DNA of 64,000 nucleotides from assembly GCF_023015765.1 (NCBI RefSeq), contig NZ_JALKAL010000003.1:124001-188000 (forward strand). Direction: 5' to 3'. Position numbers and translations under genes: made by a program. Source of the stretch: Ornithinimicrobium sp. F0845. Its GTDB lineage: Bacteria; Actinomycetota; Actinomycetes; Actinomycetales; Dermatophilaceae. Positions 8,648-17,171 of the stretch are shown here, piece by piece; within the stretch, counting starts at the first letter, position 1, and each line of letters opens with the position of its first letter. The notes beneath the pieces were generated by a model. That model saw nothing but the letters and a program-made list of their open reading frames with translations. It made no database searches and was not told where the DNA came from.

Positions 8648-9628
8648 TCAGAGGGTGGCCTTCACGTCGTCGATCATCTGCTGGATCGAGCTCGGCGCGG
8701 CAGTGGCGAGGTACCAGGCGAAGCCGTCGACGACGTGGATCTTGTCGTTGGTGGCGGCGTCCGTGGTATTGACCAGGTCGTTGTTGAGCACCTCCAGGGC
8801 CGGGGCCTCGTCCGAGCCGATCGCGGCGGCGCGGTCCAGCACGAGCAGGACGCCGGGGTTGTACTCGGTGAAGAACTCCTGGCTGATCTCCTGACCGTGC
8901 GAGCCCTCCTCGTCGATCGGGGCGTCGGTCGGGGTGTAGCCGAAGGCGTCGTAGACGATGCCGAAGCGCGAGCCGGGGCCGTAGGCGCTGGCCGTGCCGC
9001 CGGAGACCTGCACGAACAGGGCGGTCTCACCGGTCGCGGCCGCCTGCGTGCCGACCTCCTCGATCTGGGCGGTGAGGTCGTCCATGAGCTCCTGGGCCTC
9101 GGTCTCCTTGTCGAAGATCGAGCCGAGCTGGACCACGCGCTCCTCCGTCGCGGGGATCTGCTGGGAGGACTCCTCGAACCGGACCGACATGTCGATGACG
9201 TTGGGGGAGATCTTCTCCATCTCCGCCAGCACCTCGGGCGTGCCGCTGCGGGAGCCGATGATGATCAGGTCCGGCTCGAGCTCGTTGATGGCCTCGTAGT
9301 CGGGCTCCTGCAGGGTGCCGATGGTCGGGACGTCCCCGCCGGCGTACTGAGCGATGTCGTCCGGCAGCGCGGAGTTCGCCGCGGGCACGGCGTCGACCTC
9401 GATGCCCAGGTCAGACAGGGTGCGGATGACGCTCCAGTCGGTCGCCACGACCGTGCCGGGGTTGACCGGGACGTCGACCGTGCGGCCCTGTGAGTCCGTG
9501 ATCGAGACGGTCTCGCCGCCCGCCGCCTCGCCGTTGCCGTCGTCCGCGGCGCTGTCGCCTCCGCAGGCGCTGAGGGTGAGGGCTGCGATGAGGCCTAGGG
9601 CCGGCACGGTGAGGTGGCGCCGAGTCAT
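8648..9628 (-). CDS. Siderophore-binding lipoprotein of an ABC importer
   Basis: A 326-aa protein with a lipoprotein signal (hydrophobic h-region then LSAC at residues ~19-22), a Gly/Asp-rich linker, and a periplasmic-binding-protein (FecB/TroA-fold) domain with EPDLIII and DRAAAIG motifs. The binding domain resembles the YclQ/FpuA/CeuE group for catecholate or petrobactin-type siderophores, though the ligand cannot be read from sequence. It is the first gene of the four-gene operon and lies behind an IdeR/DtxR-like box. Confidence 0.9.
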   Translation of the reverse strand: MTRRHLTVPALGLIAALTLSACGGDSAADDGNGEAAGGETVSITDSQGRTVDVPVNPGTVVATDWSVIRTLSDLGIEVDAVPAANSALPDDIAQYAGGDVPTIGTLQEPDYEAINELEPDLIIIGSRSGTPEVLAEMEKISPNVIDMSVRFEESSQQIPATEERVVQLGSIFDKETEAQELMDDLTAQIEEVGTQAAATGETALFVQVSGGTASAYGPGSRFGIVYDAFGYTPTDAPIDEEGSHGQEISQEFFTEYNPGVLLVLDRAAAIGSDEAPALEVLNNDLVNTTDAATNDKIHVVDGFAWYLATAAPSSIQQMIDDVKATL

Positions 9629-9655
9629 ATGCGTGCTCCGATGCTGTGACGATGG

Positions 9656-9674
9656 TCAGGTAAGGCAAACCTAA
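9656..9674 (-). promoter_or_regulatory. IdeR/DtxR-type iron box
   Basis: Read on the minus strand, TTAGGTTTGCCTTACCTGA matches the 19-bp IdeR consensus TTAGGTTAGSCTAACCTAA at about 15 positions. It lies 28 nt upstream of the siderophore-binding lipoprotein gene in an AT-rich stretch. By family knowledge, iron-loaded IdeR/DtxR would bind here and repress uptake. Confidence 0.8.
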
Positions 9675-9740
9675 CTACGTATTCCACCATTTAGCAAACG
9701 AAGTCATGTCGCATATCTCACACTAGCTCCTCACCCCCTC

Positions 9741-9933
9741 GACCGAGCGCGTGGGGCGTAGATCTCCGGTCGTGTCGCGACCGCCAGCCCCACCGAGGCG
9801 TCTTCGAGCGCCTTGGTGATCCTCGGGCTGGCTGCAGTCGACCACAAGAACCAGTAGGCGCTCGAAGACGTCAGCCGGGCACTGGTTGTCGCGGGCAGCC
9901 GGCCCGACCGCTTGACACACAGAGAAGCATCGC
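9741..9933 (-). repeat. 3'-flank inverted-repeat element, copy 1
   Basis: The core at 9800-9869 (70 bp) has perfect 13-bp arms GTCTTCGAGCGCC / GGCGCTCGAAGAC around a 44-nt loop holding GACTGCAGCCAGCCCGAGGA. It lies about 120 nt after the stop of the gene at 9991-10350, on the same strand. The flanks also match copy 2: a block around TCTCTGTGTGTC (9906-9933) on one side, and GGTGGGGCTG..GGTC.GCGACACGAC plus ACGCGCTCGGT on the other. No open frame here has a credible start. This element fills the otherwise gene-free stretch 9675-9990. Confidence 0.8.
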
Positions 9934-9990
9934 GTGGGGCGGTGCTCCTGTGGTCCACCGGGCGCGTGGGGGTCGTGGCCAAGTGCTGGC

Positions 9991-10350
9991 TCAGGAGCGG
10001 ATCGGTGCGCGCACCCGCATGGCCTCCAGGAGCAGCTCAGCGCCGCGCAGGGCCGCTCGAAGCCGCAGCCCCTCCTGGGTGAGGGATCCGAGCACGTCCC
10101 CCATCGAGCCCGGTGGCAGGAGGGGCCCGAGGTCGGCACGGACATCGCGCCAGGCCCCCCGCATCGCATCCAGCTCAGCCTGAAGGTGCCGGACGCTGAT
10201 CCAGGCCAGGGCCACCGGGTGCCGACGCCAGGCACGGTAGGCGCGGTAGTCAGCAGGGCACTGGTCGAGCAACCACGAGACTGCTGCCTCCTCCCACCCG
10301 GGCACACCGGTGGGCGGCACTCGCTCTGGCCACCCGGGAGGTCCTGACAT
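9991..10350 (-). CDS. Conserved hypothetical protein next to dxs
   Basis: A 119-aa soluble protein rich in Arg, Leu and Trp, predicted mostly alpha-helical, with no motif I can assign. It has coding-like composition and sits divergently from dxs. I believe small proteins of this kind occur near dxs in other actinomycetes, but I cannot check that here. The ATG is supported by TACACT ending 6 nt upstream, so the transcript is probably leaderless. Confidence 0.6.
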   Translation of the reverse strand: MSGPPGWPERVPPTGVPGWEEAAVSWLLDQCPADYRAYRAWRRHPVALAWISVRHLQAELDAMRGAWRDVRADLGPLLPPGSMGDVLGSLTQEGLRLRAALRGAELLLEAMRVRAPIRS

Positions 10351-10356
10351 AGAACG

Positions 10357-10362
10357 AGTGTA
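10357..10362 (-). promoter_or_regulatory. -10 box of a leaderless promoter
   Basis: TACACT on the minus strand, followed by 6 nt and the ATG at 10350. Confidence 0.55.
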
Positions 10363-10377
10363 CGACCAAGTGTGGGC

Positions 10378-10497
10378 GGCGCGTCCGGTCGGGGTGGGTG
10401 GCGCAAGCCCGGGCGCGTTCGGTCGGGCCTGGGGCGCAGTCCGGCGCGTCCGGTCGGGGTGGGTGGCGCAGCCGGGCGCGCTCGGTCGAGGTGGGGG
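10378..10497 (+). repeat. Four-unit tandem array in the dxs upstream region
   Basis: Units of about 28 bp begin at 10378, 10411, 10443 and 10474, spaced 33, 32 and 31 bp (about three helical turns). Units 1 and 3 are identical (GGCGCGTCCGGTCGGGGTGG followed by GTGGCGCA). Units 2 and 4 are degenerate (GGGCGCG[T/C]TCGGTCG...). The array fills the space between the divergent gene and the dxs promoter, so it could be a multimeric protein-binding site. Confidence 0.7.
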
Positions 10498-10504
10498 AAA
10501 GCCG

Positions 10505-10510
10505 TAGACT
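10505..10510 (+). promoter_or_regulatory. Probable dxs -10 box
   Basis: TAGACT, 37 nt upstream of the dxs GTG and immediately after the repeat array. The -35 region is not recognisable. Confidence 0.4.
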
Positions 10511-10547
10511 CGGTGGCCACGTCCCCGGAGAAAGGCACTGACACATC

Positions 10548-12413
10548 GTGGGTCTGCTCAGCAGCATCTCCGGGCCAGCCGACCTCAGCCGGCTGTCCCC
10601 GGACCAGCTCACCGACCTCGCGGCCGAGATCCGCAGCTATCTGGTCGACTCCGTGTCCCGCACCGGCGGCCACCTGGGGCCCAACCTGGGTGTCGTCGAG
10701 CTGACCATGGCCATCCATCGCGTCTTCGACAGCCCGCGCGACACGGTCGTCTTCGACACCGGGCACCAGTCCTACGTGCACAAGCTGCTCACCGGGCGGC
10801 ACGACTTCGGCACCCTCCGCAAGGAGGGTGGCATCTCCGGTTACCCCAGCCGCGCCGAGTCCCGCCACGACGTCGTCGAGAACAGCCACGCCTCGACCTC
10901 CCTGTCCTGGGCGATCGGCATCGCGACGGGACGCAAGCTCCGGGGCGAGACCGATCGGCATACTGTCGCGGTCATCGGTGACGGGGCGCTCACCGGCGGG
11001 ATGGCGTGGGAGGCCCTCAACAACATCGCCGCCAACCCCGACCTCCCGCTGGTCATCGTCGTCAACGACAACGAGCGCTCCTACGCGCCGACCACCGGCG
11101 GCATGGCCGACTACCTCGCCTCGCTGCGGGCGACCAAGAACTACGAGAACGTCCTGTCCTGGGGCAAGCGGGTGCTGCACAAGACGCCGGTCGTGGGCAG
11201 ACGGACCTACGAGACGCTCCACGGCGTCAAGAAGGGGCTGAAGGACATCGTCAGCCCGCAGGGCATGTTCGAGGACCTGGGCCTGAAGTACCTCGGCCCC
11301 GTCGACGGCCACGACCTGGCGGCGATGGAGACCGCGCTGCGGCGCGCCCACGACTTCGGCGGTGTCGTGCTGGTGCACGCGATCACCGAGAAGGGCCACG
11401 GCTACACGCCCGCCACCAGCGACGAGGCCGACCGGTTCCACGCCGTCGGCGTCATCAACCCCGAGACCGGCCTGCCGCTGGAGCTGTCCGGGCGCTCCTG
11501 GACCGACGAGTTCAGCGACGAGCTGCTCGACCTGGCCGACGAGCGCGAGGACATCGTGGCGCTGACCGCCTCGATGCTGATCCCAGTCGGGCTCTCCGGC
11601 TTCGCCCAGGCCTACCCCGAGCGGGTCTTCGACGTCGGCATCGCCGAGCAGCACGCGGTCACCATGGCCTCCGGCCTGTCCTTCGCGGGGATGCACCCCG
11701 TGGTCGCGATCTATGCGACCTTCCTCAACCGCGCCTTCGACCAGCTGCTGATGGACTGCGCCCTCCACAGGCAGGGCGTCACGTTCGTGCTCGACCGGGC
11801 CGGCGTCACCGGCACCGACGGCGCCAGCCACAACGGCATGTGGGACATGGGCCTGCTCTCGATCGTGCCCGGGCTGCGGCTGGCCGCCCCGCGCGACGGC
11901 GCCCAGATCCGGGTGGCGCTGCGCGAGGCCGTCGCGGTCGAGGACGGCCCGACCGTGCTGCGCTTCCCCAAGGGCAGCGTCGCGGACCCGGTCCAGGCCG
12001 TCGGCGCCCACGGCGACGTCGACATCCTGCGCGAGAGCGAGCACCCCGACCTGCTCCTGGTCTCGGTCGGGGCCATGTCGGGGGTCTCCCTCGCCGTCGC
12101 GGAGAAGCTCGGCGCCCAGGGGATCTCGACCAAGGTCGTCGACCCCCGCTGGGTGCTGCCGGTCAGCGACGACCTGCTCGACCTGGTCGGCCGGTCCCCG
12201 GCGGTGGCCGTCGTGGAGGACAACCTGGTCGACACCGGCATCGGCTCGGCCATCGCCGCCCGGGTCCGCGCGGCCGGCAACCCGGTCCCGGTCTGGACCT
12301 ACGGCATACCGAAGCAGTTCCTCGACCACGGCTCGCGCGGTCAGGTCCTCGAGCGCATCGGACTGACGCCGGACACGATCGCGACCTCGCTCACCGAGCG
12401 CCTGCGCGACTAG
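10548..12413 (+). CDS. dxs: 1-deoxy-D-xylulose-5-phosphate synthase
   Basis: A 621-aa thiamine-diphosphate enzyme joining pyruvate and glyceraldehyde 3-phosphate to form DXP, the entry to the MEP isoprenoid pathway. Visible features are the N-terminal [11 protein letters not shown], the ThDP/Mg motif GDGALTGG...NDN near residues 145-180, and the transketolase pyrimidine domain with [10 protein letters not shown] and the [13 protein letters not shown] stretch. Length is normal. The GTG start lies behind GGAGAAAGG. The stop is followed 5 nt later by the lipid kinase-phosphatase gene, so both are likely co-transcribed. Confidence 0.96.
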   Translation: MGLLSSISGPADLSRLSPDQLTDLAAEIRSYLVDSVSRTGGHLGPNLGVVELTMAIHRVFDSPRDTVVFDTGHQSYVHKLLTGRHDFGTLRKEGGISGYPSRAESRHDVVENSHASTSLSWAIGIATGRKLRGETDRHTVAVIGDGALTGGMAWEALNNIAANPDLPLVIVVNDNERSYAPTTGGMADYLASLRATKNYENVLSWGKRVLHKTPVVGRRTYETLHGVKKGLKDIVSPQGMFEDLGLKYLGPVDGHDLAAMETALRRAHDFGGVVLVHAITEKGHGYTPATSDEADRFHAVGVINPETGLPLELSGRSWTDEFSDELLDLADEREDIVALTASMLIPVGLSGFAQAYPERVFDVGIAEQHAVTMASGLSFAGMHPVVAIYATFLNRAFDQLLMDCALHRQGVTFVLDRAGVTGTDGASHNGMWDMGLLSIVPGLRLAAPRDGAQIRVALREAVAVEDGPTVLRFPKGSVADPVQAVGAHGDVDILRESEHPDLLLVSVGAMSGVSLAVAEKLGAQGISTKVVDPRWVLPVSDDLLDLVGRSPAVAVVEDNLVDTGIGSAIAARVRAAGNPVPVWTYGIPKQFLDHGSRGQVLERIGLTPDTIATSLTERLRD

Positions 12414-12418
12414 CACCG

Positions 12419-14428
12419 ATGACCCGGGTCGCCGCGGTGCTCAACCCAGCCGCGGACCGCGCCTGGGCGGCCCAGGCCGAGCTGCACCGAGTATGCCGTG
12501 GGCTGGGCTGGCCGGACCCGCTCGTGCACTACACGACGGTCATCTCGCCCGGGGCCGAGCAGGCGCGCGCCGCGCTCGCCGAGGGGGCCGACCTGGTCGT
12601 CGTCGGCGGGGGTGACGGGACGGTCCGCAACGTCGCCGGGGTGCTGGCCGGCACGGGGGTGCCGCTGGGGATCCTGCCACTGGGCACCGCCAACCTGTTC
12701 GCCCGCAACCTGGGGCTCCCGCGCCACCGGGTGCAGGAGATGGTGCGCGTCGCGCTGCAGGGAGGGGAGCGGGCCGTGGACGTCGGCACGGCGCGCTACG
12801 TGCAGCTGGGGCCGGCCGGTCCGGTGGAGTCCCCGCCGCACCACTTCCTGGTGCTGGTCGGCATCGGGCACGACGCGGCCACGGTGGCCGCCACCCGGCA
12901 GGACCTCAAGCGGTGGGTGCGGTGGCTGGCCTACTTCGAGCCCGGGATCCGCCGGCTCGGCAAGCCGCTGCTGCCGCTCCGGCTCGAGGTCGACGGTGCC
13001 CCGCGGGAGGAGGTGTCCGCCTGGAGCCTGCTCGTCGGCAACTGCGGCCTGATCCCGGCGGGCATCACCGTCGTCGCTGACGCAGAGGTCGACGACGGGG
13101 TGCTGGACCTGGTCCAGGTCGCGCCCCGGACGCTGCTGCACTGGGCGCCGATCGCGCTCAAGGGACTCGTTGGCTTCCGCCGGGACGTGCCGGGCCTGGC
13201 CTACCGCCAGGCCCGCGCGCTCCGGATCTTCAGCGAGACGCCCGTGACCATCCAGGTCGACGGGGACCCGCACCCGGACGTGCTCGAGCTCGACATCTCG
13301 GTGGAGCAGCAGGTCCTGACCGTGCGCTCGCCCCGCTCGGCCCGGGCCGGCCAGGTCGCTCGCCTCATGCGCGGCTGGACCAGACGCGCAGGTGAGGGGC
13401 GGATCCTGCGTGCGCTGCGGCATACTCCCGTGGGGGAGCTGGACGACCTGCTCGGTGAGCTCGACCTGTCGGACCTGGTCCGCTCGATGGACGACCGGGT
13501 GCTCGGACCCGACCACCGCACCGCCCTGCTCGACCTGCTGACCCGGGAGCGGCGGGACGAGCTCTCGGTCCCGACGCTGACGCGGCTCGTGCGCGCGCTG
13601 CACACCGGGCCGACGCCGCGGAGCCACGAGCTGGCGGTCCGCGACATCATCCTCTCCTTGCGAGGCGCGGAGCTGGAGGCGTTCAAGACGCGGACGAATA
13701 CGGTCGGTGGCTACCACGACCTCGACCACCTGGTCTTCGACGACATCGACGATGAGGTGGTGCGCGAGGAGATCCTGGCGCACATCGCCCGGGAGGCAGC
13801 GGGGCTCGAGTCTGAGGACCTGCGCATCCTGTGCGACATCGACGACACGGTGCTGTGCATGCTGCACGACCGGCGCTATCCGCGGGGGACCGTCTATCCG
13901 GGTGCCGTGGCGTTCCTGCACGCTCTGGACCGGGGCGCGGCGCAGAATCCGAGCCGACCCGGCGACCTGACCTTCATCACCGCGCGGCCCAGCGACCCGC
14001 GGGGGCTGGTCGAGAGCTACACCCGCAACGGCCTGGCCGGCCTGGGGCTGCCGCCGCACTCGGTGATGACGGGCCACATCCTCAACCTGGCCACCAAGGG
14101 CCGCATCGCCGAGCGCAAGATGATCAACTTCGACCGGTCCCGGCTGCTGTTCCCGGAGTGCCAGGTGGTCTTCATCGGTGACAACGGTCAGGCGGACGTC
14201 GACGTCGGACGGGCCATGCTGGCGCGGGACCCCGACCACGTGCGGGCCGTGTTCATCCACAACGTGACGGGCGCGGGGGAGGACGTGCGGTCGGCGCTGG
14301 CGGAGGAGGGGATCTGGCTGTTCGACACGTATGACGAGGCCGCGGCCCGGGCGCACGAGCTGGGCCTGATCTCTGCGGAGGGTCTGGCCTCCGTGGGGGC
14401 GGCTGTCGCGGCCGGTTCGCTGCGGTGA
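12419..14428 (+). CDS. Diacylglycerol kinase-like / App1-type phosphatidate phosphatase fusion
   Basis: A 669-aa two-enzyme protein. Residues ~1-300 are a DAGK catalytic domain (GGGDGT at 63-68, LPLGTANLFARNL near 83-95, and a C-terminal beta-sandwich). Residues ~310-440 form a helical, charged linker. From ~465 there is a HAD-type App1 (DUF2183) domain with DIDDT at 473-477, FITARP, a conserved Lys (ATKGRIAERK) and FIGDNGQAD. By family, the first half would phosphorylate a lipid alcohol such as diacylglycerol and the second would dephosphorylate phosphatidate, so the chain may hold opposing activities. No signal peptide is seen. It follows dxs by 5 nt. Confidence 0.85.
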   Translation: MTRVAAVLNPAADRAWAAQAELHRVCRGLGWPDPLVHYTTVISPGAEQARAALAEGADLVVVGGGDGTVRNVAGVLAGTGVPLGILPLGTANLFARNLGLPRHRVQEMVRVALQGGERAVDVGTARYVQLGPAGPVESPPHHFLVLVGIGHDAATVAATRQDLKRWVRWLAYFEPGIRRLGKPLLPLRLEVDGAPREEVSAWSLLVGNCGLIPAGITVVADAEVDDGVLDLVQVAPRTLLHWAPIALKGLVGFRRDVPGLAYRQARALRIFSETPVTIQVDGDPHPDVLELDISVEQQVLTVRSPRSARAGQVARLMRGWTRRAGEGRILRALRHTPVGELDDLLGELDLSDLVRSMDDRVLGPDHRTALLDLLTRERRDELSVPTLTRLVRALHTGPTPRSHELAVRDIILSLRGAELEAFKTRTNTVGGYHDLDHLVFDDIDDEVVREEILAHIAREAAGLESEDLRILCDIDDTVLCMLHDRRYPRGTVYPGAVAFLHALDRGAAQNPSRPGDLTFITARPSDPRGLVESYTRNGLAGLGLPPHSVMTGHILNLATKGRIAERKMINFDRSRLLFPECQVVFIGDNGQADVDVGRAMLARDPDHVRAVFIHNVTGAGEDVRSALAEEGIWLFDTYDEAAARAHELGLISAEGLASVGAAVAAGSLR

Positions 14429-14501
14429 TGGCCGGATCTCGTGGGGAACCTGGATGTCGCTGGAGCGCACGGGGCTGACCCACGAGAACCGGGGCACCCG
14501 G

Positions 14502-15749
14502 TCAGGCGGGCTCCGGCTCGTCCTCGGGCATCTGTGCACGCAGGAACGGCGAGACCGTGGGGATGAGAGCCGCCACGGCCAGGCCGGCCACGCACACCAG
14601 GATGGTCGGTCTGTTGCCGTAGGTGACGGCGAACCACCCGGCCAGGGGCGCAGAGACCGTGATCGTGCCCCAGTTGAGGGAGCGGATCGTGGCGTTCATG
14701 CGTGCGCTGAGCCGGTCGGGCGTGACCGCGTTGCGATAGCTCATCTCCAACGGGCCGCGCAGTCCGTTGCCCACGCCGTAGATCAGCTGGGCCACGACCA
14801 GCACGACAACTCCGGTGCCGCCGGTCGGGGTCAGCGCCGTCATGAGGAAGGCCAACGGTGAGGTCCAGCCGGCCAGGCACACCACGACCCCCAGGCCGAA
14901 CCGCTCGGAGAGCCTCGGTGCCAAACCGGCCCCGATCACCCCGGACACTCCCGCGCTGGCGAGCACGAGGCCGATCGCGACGGGGTCGAGACCGAGCTCC
15001 TGCGAGGCGTAGAACACCAGGATCGTCATCACGGCCGAGTTGAAGAAGAACCAGGTGTGCAGGCCGACGGCGTAGGGCATCAGGGTGCGGTGCCGGTAGA
15101 CCCACCGGGCGCCCTCGACCAGCTCCCGCCCGAGGTGCCGGTCGGCGCGCGGGGCGGGGGCAGGCTCGGTCGTGCGGATGGTGGACAGGACGACGGCTGA
15201 CACGGCATACGTGACGGCGTTGGTGAGGATGGCGATCGGCGCGGACAGGGCCCGGACGAGCACGCCCGCCAGGAGCGGACCGACCGACTCAGCGGCCGTC
15301 ATGGACTGCTCGATGCGGGCGTTGGCACGGGGCAGCTCGACCGTGGGCACGAGCCGCGGCAGGAACGACTGGTGCGCCGCGGTGGCGCTCAGGGAGGCCA
15401 GACCGACGACGAACATCAGCGCGGCGACCAGCGGCACGGTCAGGTCTCCGGTCAGGCCGAGCACGCCGACCGTGCCGAAGGCGACCGCGCAGACCGCGTC
15501 GCCGACGACCAGTACGGGCTGGCGCCGCACCCGGTCGATGAGCACACCGGCGAGCAGCCCGAACAACAGCATCGGCAGCCACTGGGCTGAGCGCACCAGG
15601 CCCAGGTCCGCCTGGTCGGCACCCAGGTCCTGGATGAGCAGCAGCTGCAGGGCCAGGCCGGAGGTGAACAGTCCGAGCCACTTGACGGTGTCCGAGATCC
15701 ACAGGCGGACGAAGGCGGGATAGCTGAACACGCGCGCACCCCTCGCCAT
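14502..15749 (-). CDS. MFS exporter (EntS/MFS_3-like)
   Basis: A 415-aa major facilitator with about 12 hydrophobic segments. It has a cytoplasmic motif-A-like loop (GVLIDRVRRQPVL) and a GPLEMSYRNAVTP motif typical of MFS_3 proteins such as the enterobactin exporter EntS. Substrate is unknown, and a siderophore or drug is possible. The ATG at 15749 is chosen over more upstream starts because the extra residues are not MFS-like. It lies on the opposite strand from the broken lipoprotein genes that follow. Confidence 0.8.
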   Translation of the reverse strand: MARGARVFSYPAFVRLWISDTVKWLGLFTSGLALQLLLIQDLGADQADLGLVRSAQWLPMLLFGLLAGVLIDRVRRQPVLVVGDAVCAVAFGTVGVLGLTGDLTVPLVAALMFVVGLASLSATAAHQSFLPRLVPTVELPRANARIEQSMTAAESVGPLLAGVLVRALSAPIAILTNAVTYAVSAVVLSTIRTTEPAPAPRADRHLGRELVEGARWVYRHRTLMPYAVGLHTWFFFNSAVMTILVFYASQELGLDPVAIGLVLASAGVSGVIGAGLAPRLSERFGLGVVVCLAGWTSPLAFLMTALTPTGGTGVVVLVVAQLIYGVGNGLRGPLEMSYRNAVTPDRLSARMNATIRSLNWGTITVSAPLAGWFAVTYGNRPTILVCVAGLAVAALIPTVSPFLRAQMPEDEPEPA

Positions 15750-15876
15750 GTGCACAGTCAAACAGTTCTGTGGCGGCCCTCGCGACGGATGGTCGGCGTG
15801 CGACACCGGTGTGGGCGGAATGCAACAGGTGCTGCGCCGTTGACGACATAGGTGCGCACCATGTAGACCAGTGGAC

Positions 15877-16483
15877 ATGATCCGTCGGGCATGGTCGCTG
15901 GGTGGGGTGTGGGTCGCTCCTCCTCGTGGCGTGCAGCGGATCGGGTCCGCAGTCGGCTGAGCCGACGGGCCCGGCGTCTTTGCCGGCAGGTGTTGAGTCG
16001 TAACCTGCCCTCACGCAGGAGTCCGCGAGTCCGAGTGACGTTGACTTCAACGCGATCCAGGCCCAGGGCGATGCGGCAGTGGAGCGATCGAATCAGTGCA
16101 TGGAGGAGCGTGGTTTCGTCGTCACACGATTGCCATACGGTGAGTCCGAGATAGACATTCCGCCCGGTCCAGGCGGCGAGGAGGACCTACTGGAGAATTG
16201 GGAGGAGTGTGACGACCTGGCGGGGTTCCCGGAGCCCGTGGTGTTCTCGGATGACGACTTGAGTCGGATGTATGACCTTCAGCTGGAGCGTGGGGAGTGC
16301 CTGCGTGCCAACGGCTGGGAGCCGGCGGAGGCTCCGAGCAGGCAGACCTACATCGAGCACTACAAGTTGCTGCAGCAGGGTGGCAGCGAGCAGCCGCCCT
16401 ATGACCCGGCGATGGACCTGGCGCCCGCCGAGGCCAACGCCGCCCGTGATGCCTGCCCGGAGAAGAGTCTTGCGGACATGTAG
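15877..16483 (+). pseudogene. Broken secreted lipoprotein gene (family with 16492 and 31448)
   Basis: The reading frame beginning ATGATCCGTCGG (15877) gives a basic N-terminus. A +1 shift before about 15914 is needed to reach a hydrophobic stretch ending LLLVACSG (a lipobox). That second frame then meets TAA at 16001 before continuing as the mature domain (16004-16483, ending ...CPEKSLADM). The mature part shares LYD/MYD...CL..NGWE with the next gene. Two lesions in 130 bp suggest decay, but assembly errors would look the same. Function unknown. The region has lower GC and less biased codons than its neighbours. Confidence 0.6.
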
Positions 16484-16491
16484 TGCCCCCG

Positions 16492-17151
16492 GTGAGCAAG
16501 ACGCAAGACGGTCGGTAGCTCCGGCGACCGTGGCGGGCCTCCTCGCGGCCGTCATCTTGACCGCGTGTGGCTCTCAAGTCGGCCGAGTTTCTGGCGACGG
16601 AGAGGATCCCAGTGGTGCTGGCGTCTGGCAGGAGAACCTTGCAGAGGTGGCGGAGGCCGCCGGGATCACGGATCCTCCGGACGTGACGCCAAGTGCGCAC
16701 GGTTTCGCCTGAGGAGTCGAAGGCGGTGGTCGACGAGTGCCTCGTGGAGAGGGGGTGGGCCATGGATCCTGACGGTTCGTTCTCTATCCACCGCTCACAA
16801 CAGCAGCAGTTCGACCTAGATCGTTACGTCTGCATCGCGTCGTATCCCATCGGCGAGATCTACCTCGAGCCGTATGACCGGGGACAGTGGGAGGCGCTGT
16901 ACGACTACTGGGTGGCCGAGTTCCTGCCCTGTCTCGCGTCGAACGGGTTCGAGGTAGCGGATCCTCCGACGAAGGAGACCTTCCTGGCGGCACCGGAGGC
17001 GTGGCATCCGGTCGGAGACCGTGGTTTGCGGGACCAATTGAGCGCCGCCGAGGCGCAGGGGAGGATCAGTTCGTCCAACGAGTTCCTGGCGGAGGTCTGC
17101 TCGGTCAGCCCGGGAGAGTCGGTGTTGTACCCGGAGCAGTCGACCCCGTAG
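16492..17151 (+). pseudogene. Broken secreted lipoprotein gene, paralogue of 15877-16483
   Basis: A GTG start 8 nt after the previous stop gives a few residues and then TAG (frame 1). A shift restores a signal peptide ending AVILTACGS (lipobox, frame 0). Near 16690-16710 a second shift is needed to enter the mature domain (16693-17151, frame 1). The mature part holds LYDYWVAEFLPCLASNGFE, shared with the gene at 31448-32032. The compensating shifts leave an otherwise coding-like sequence, so recent decay or sequencing indels are both possible. Function unknown. Confidence 0.6.
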
Positions 17152-17171
17152 CTCACGTCGGGCCGACCGCG

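Noticed and set aside
9731-9982. An 83-residue minus-strand ORF over the dispersed repeat
   Set aside because: No ribosome site, composition not protein-like, and the three repeat copies differ without codon-position bias.
9723-12416. A very long minus-strand open frame opposite dxs, with others opposite 12419-14428 (12410-14539) and 47622-50995 (48629-51400)
   Set aside because: High GC leaves stops rare in antisense frames. These translations are Arg/Gly/His/Asp-rich without domains, while the opposite strand encodes clear enzymes.
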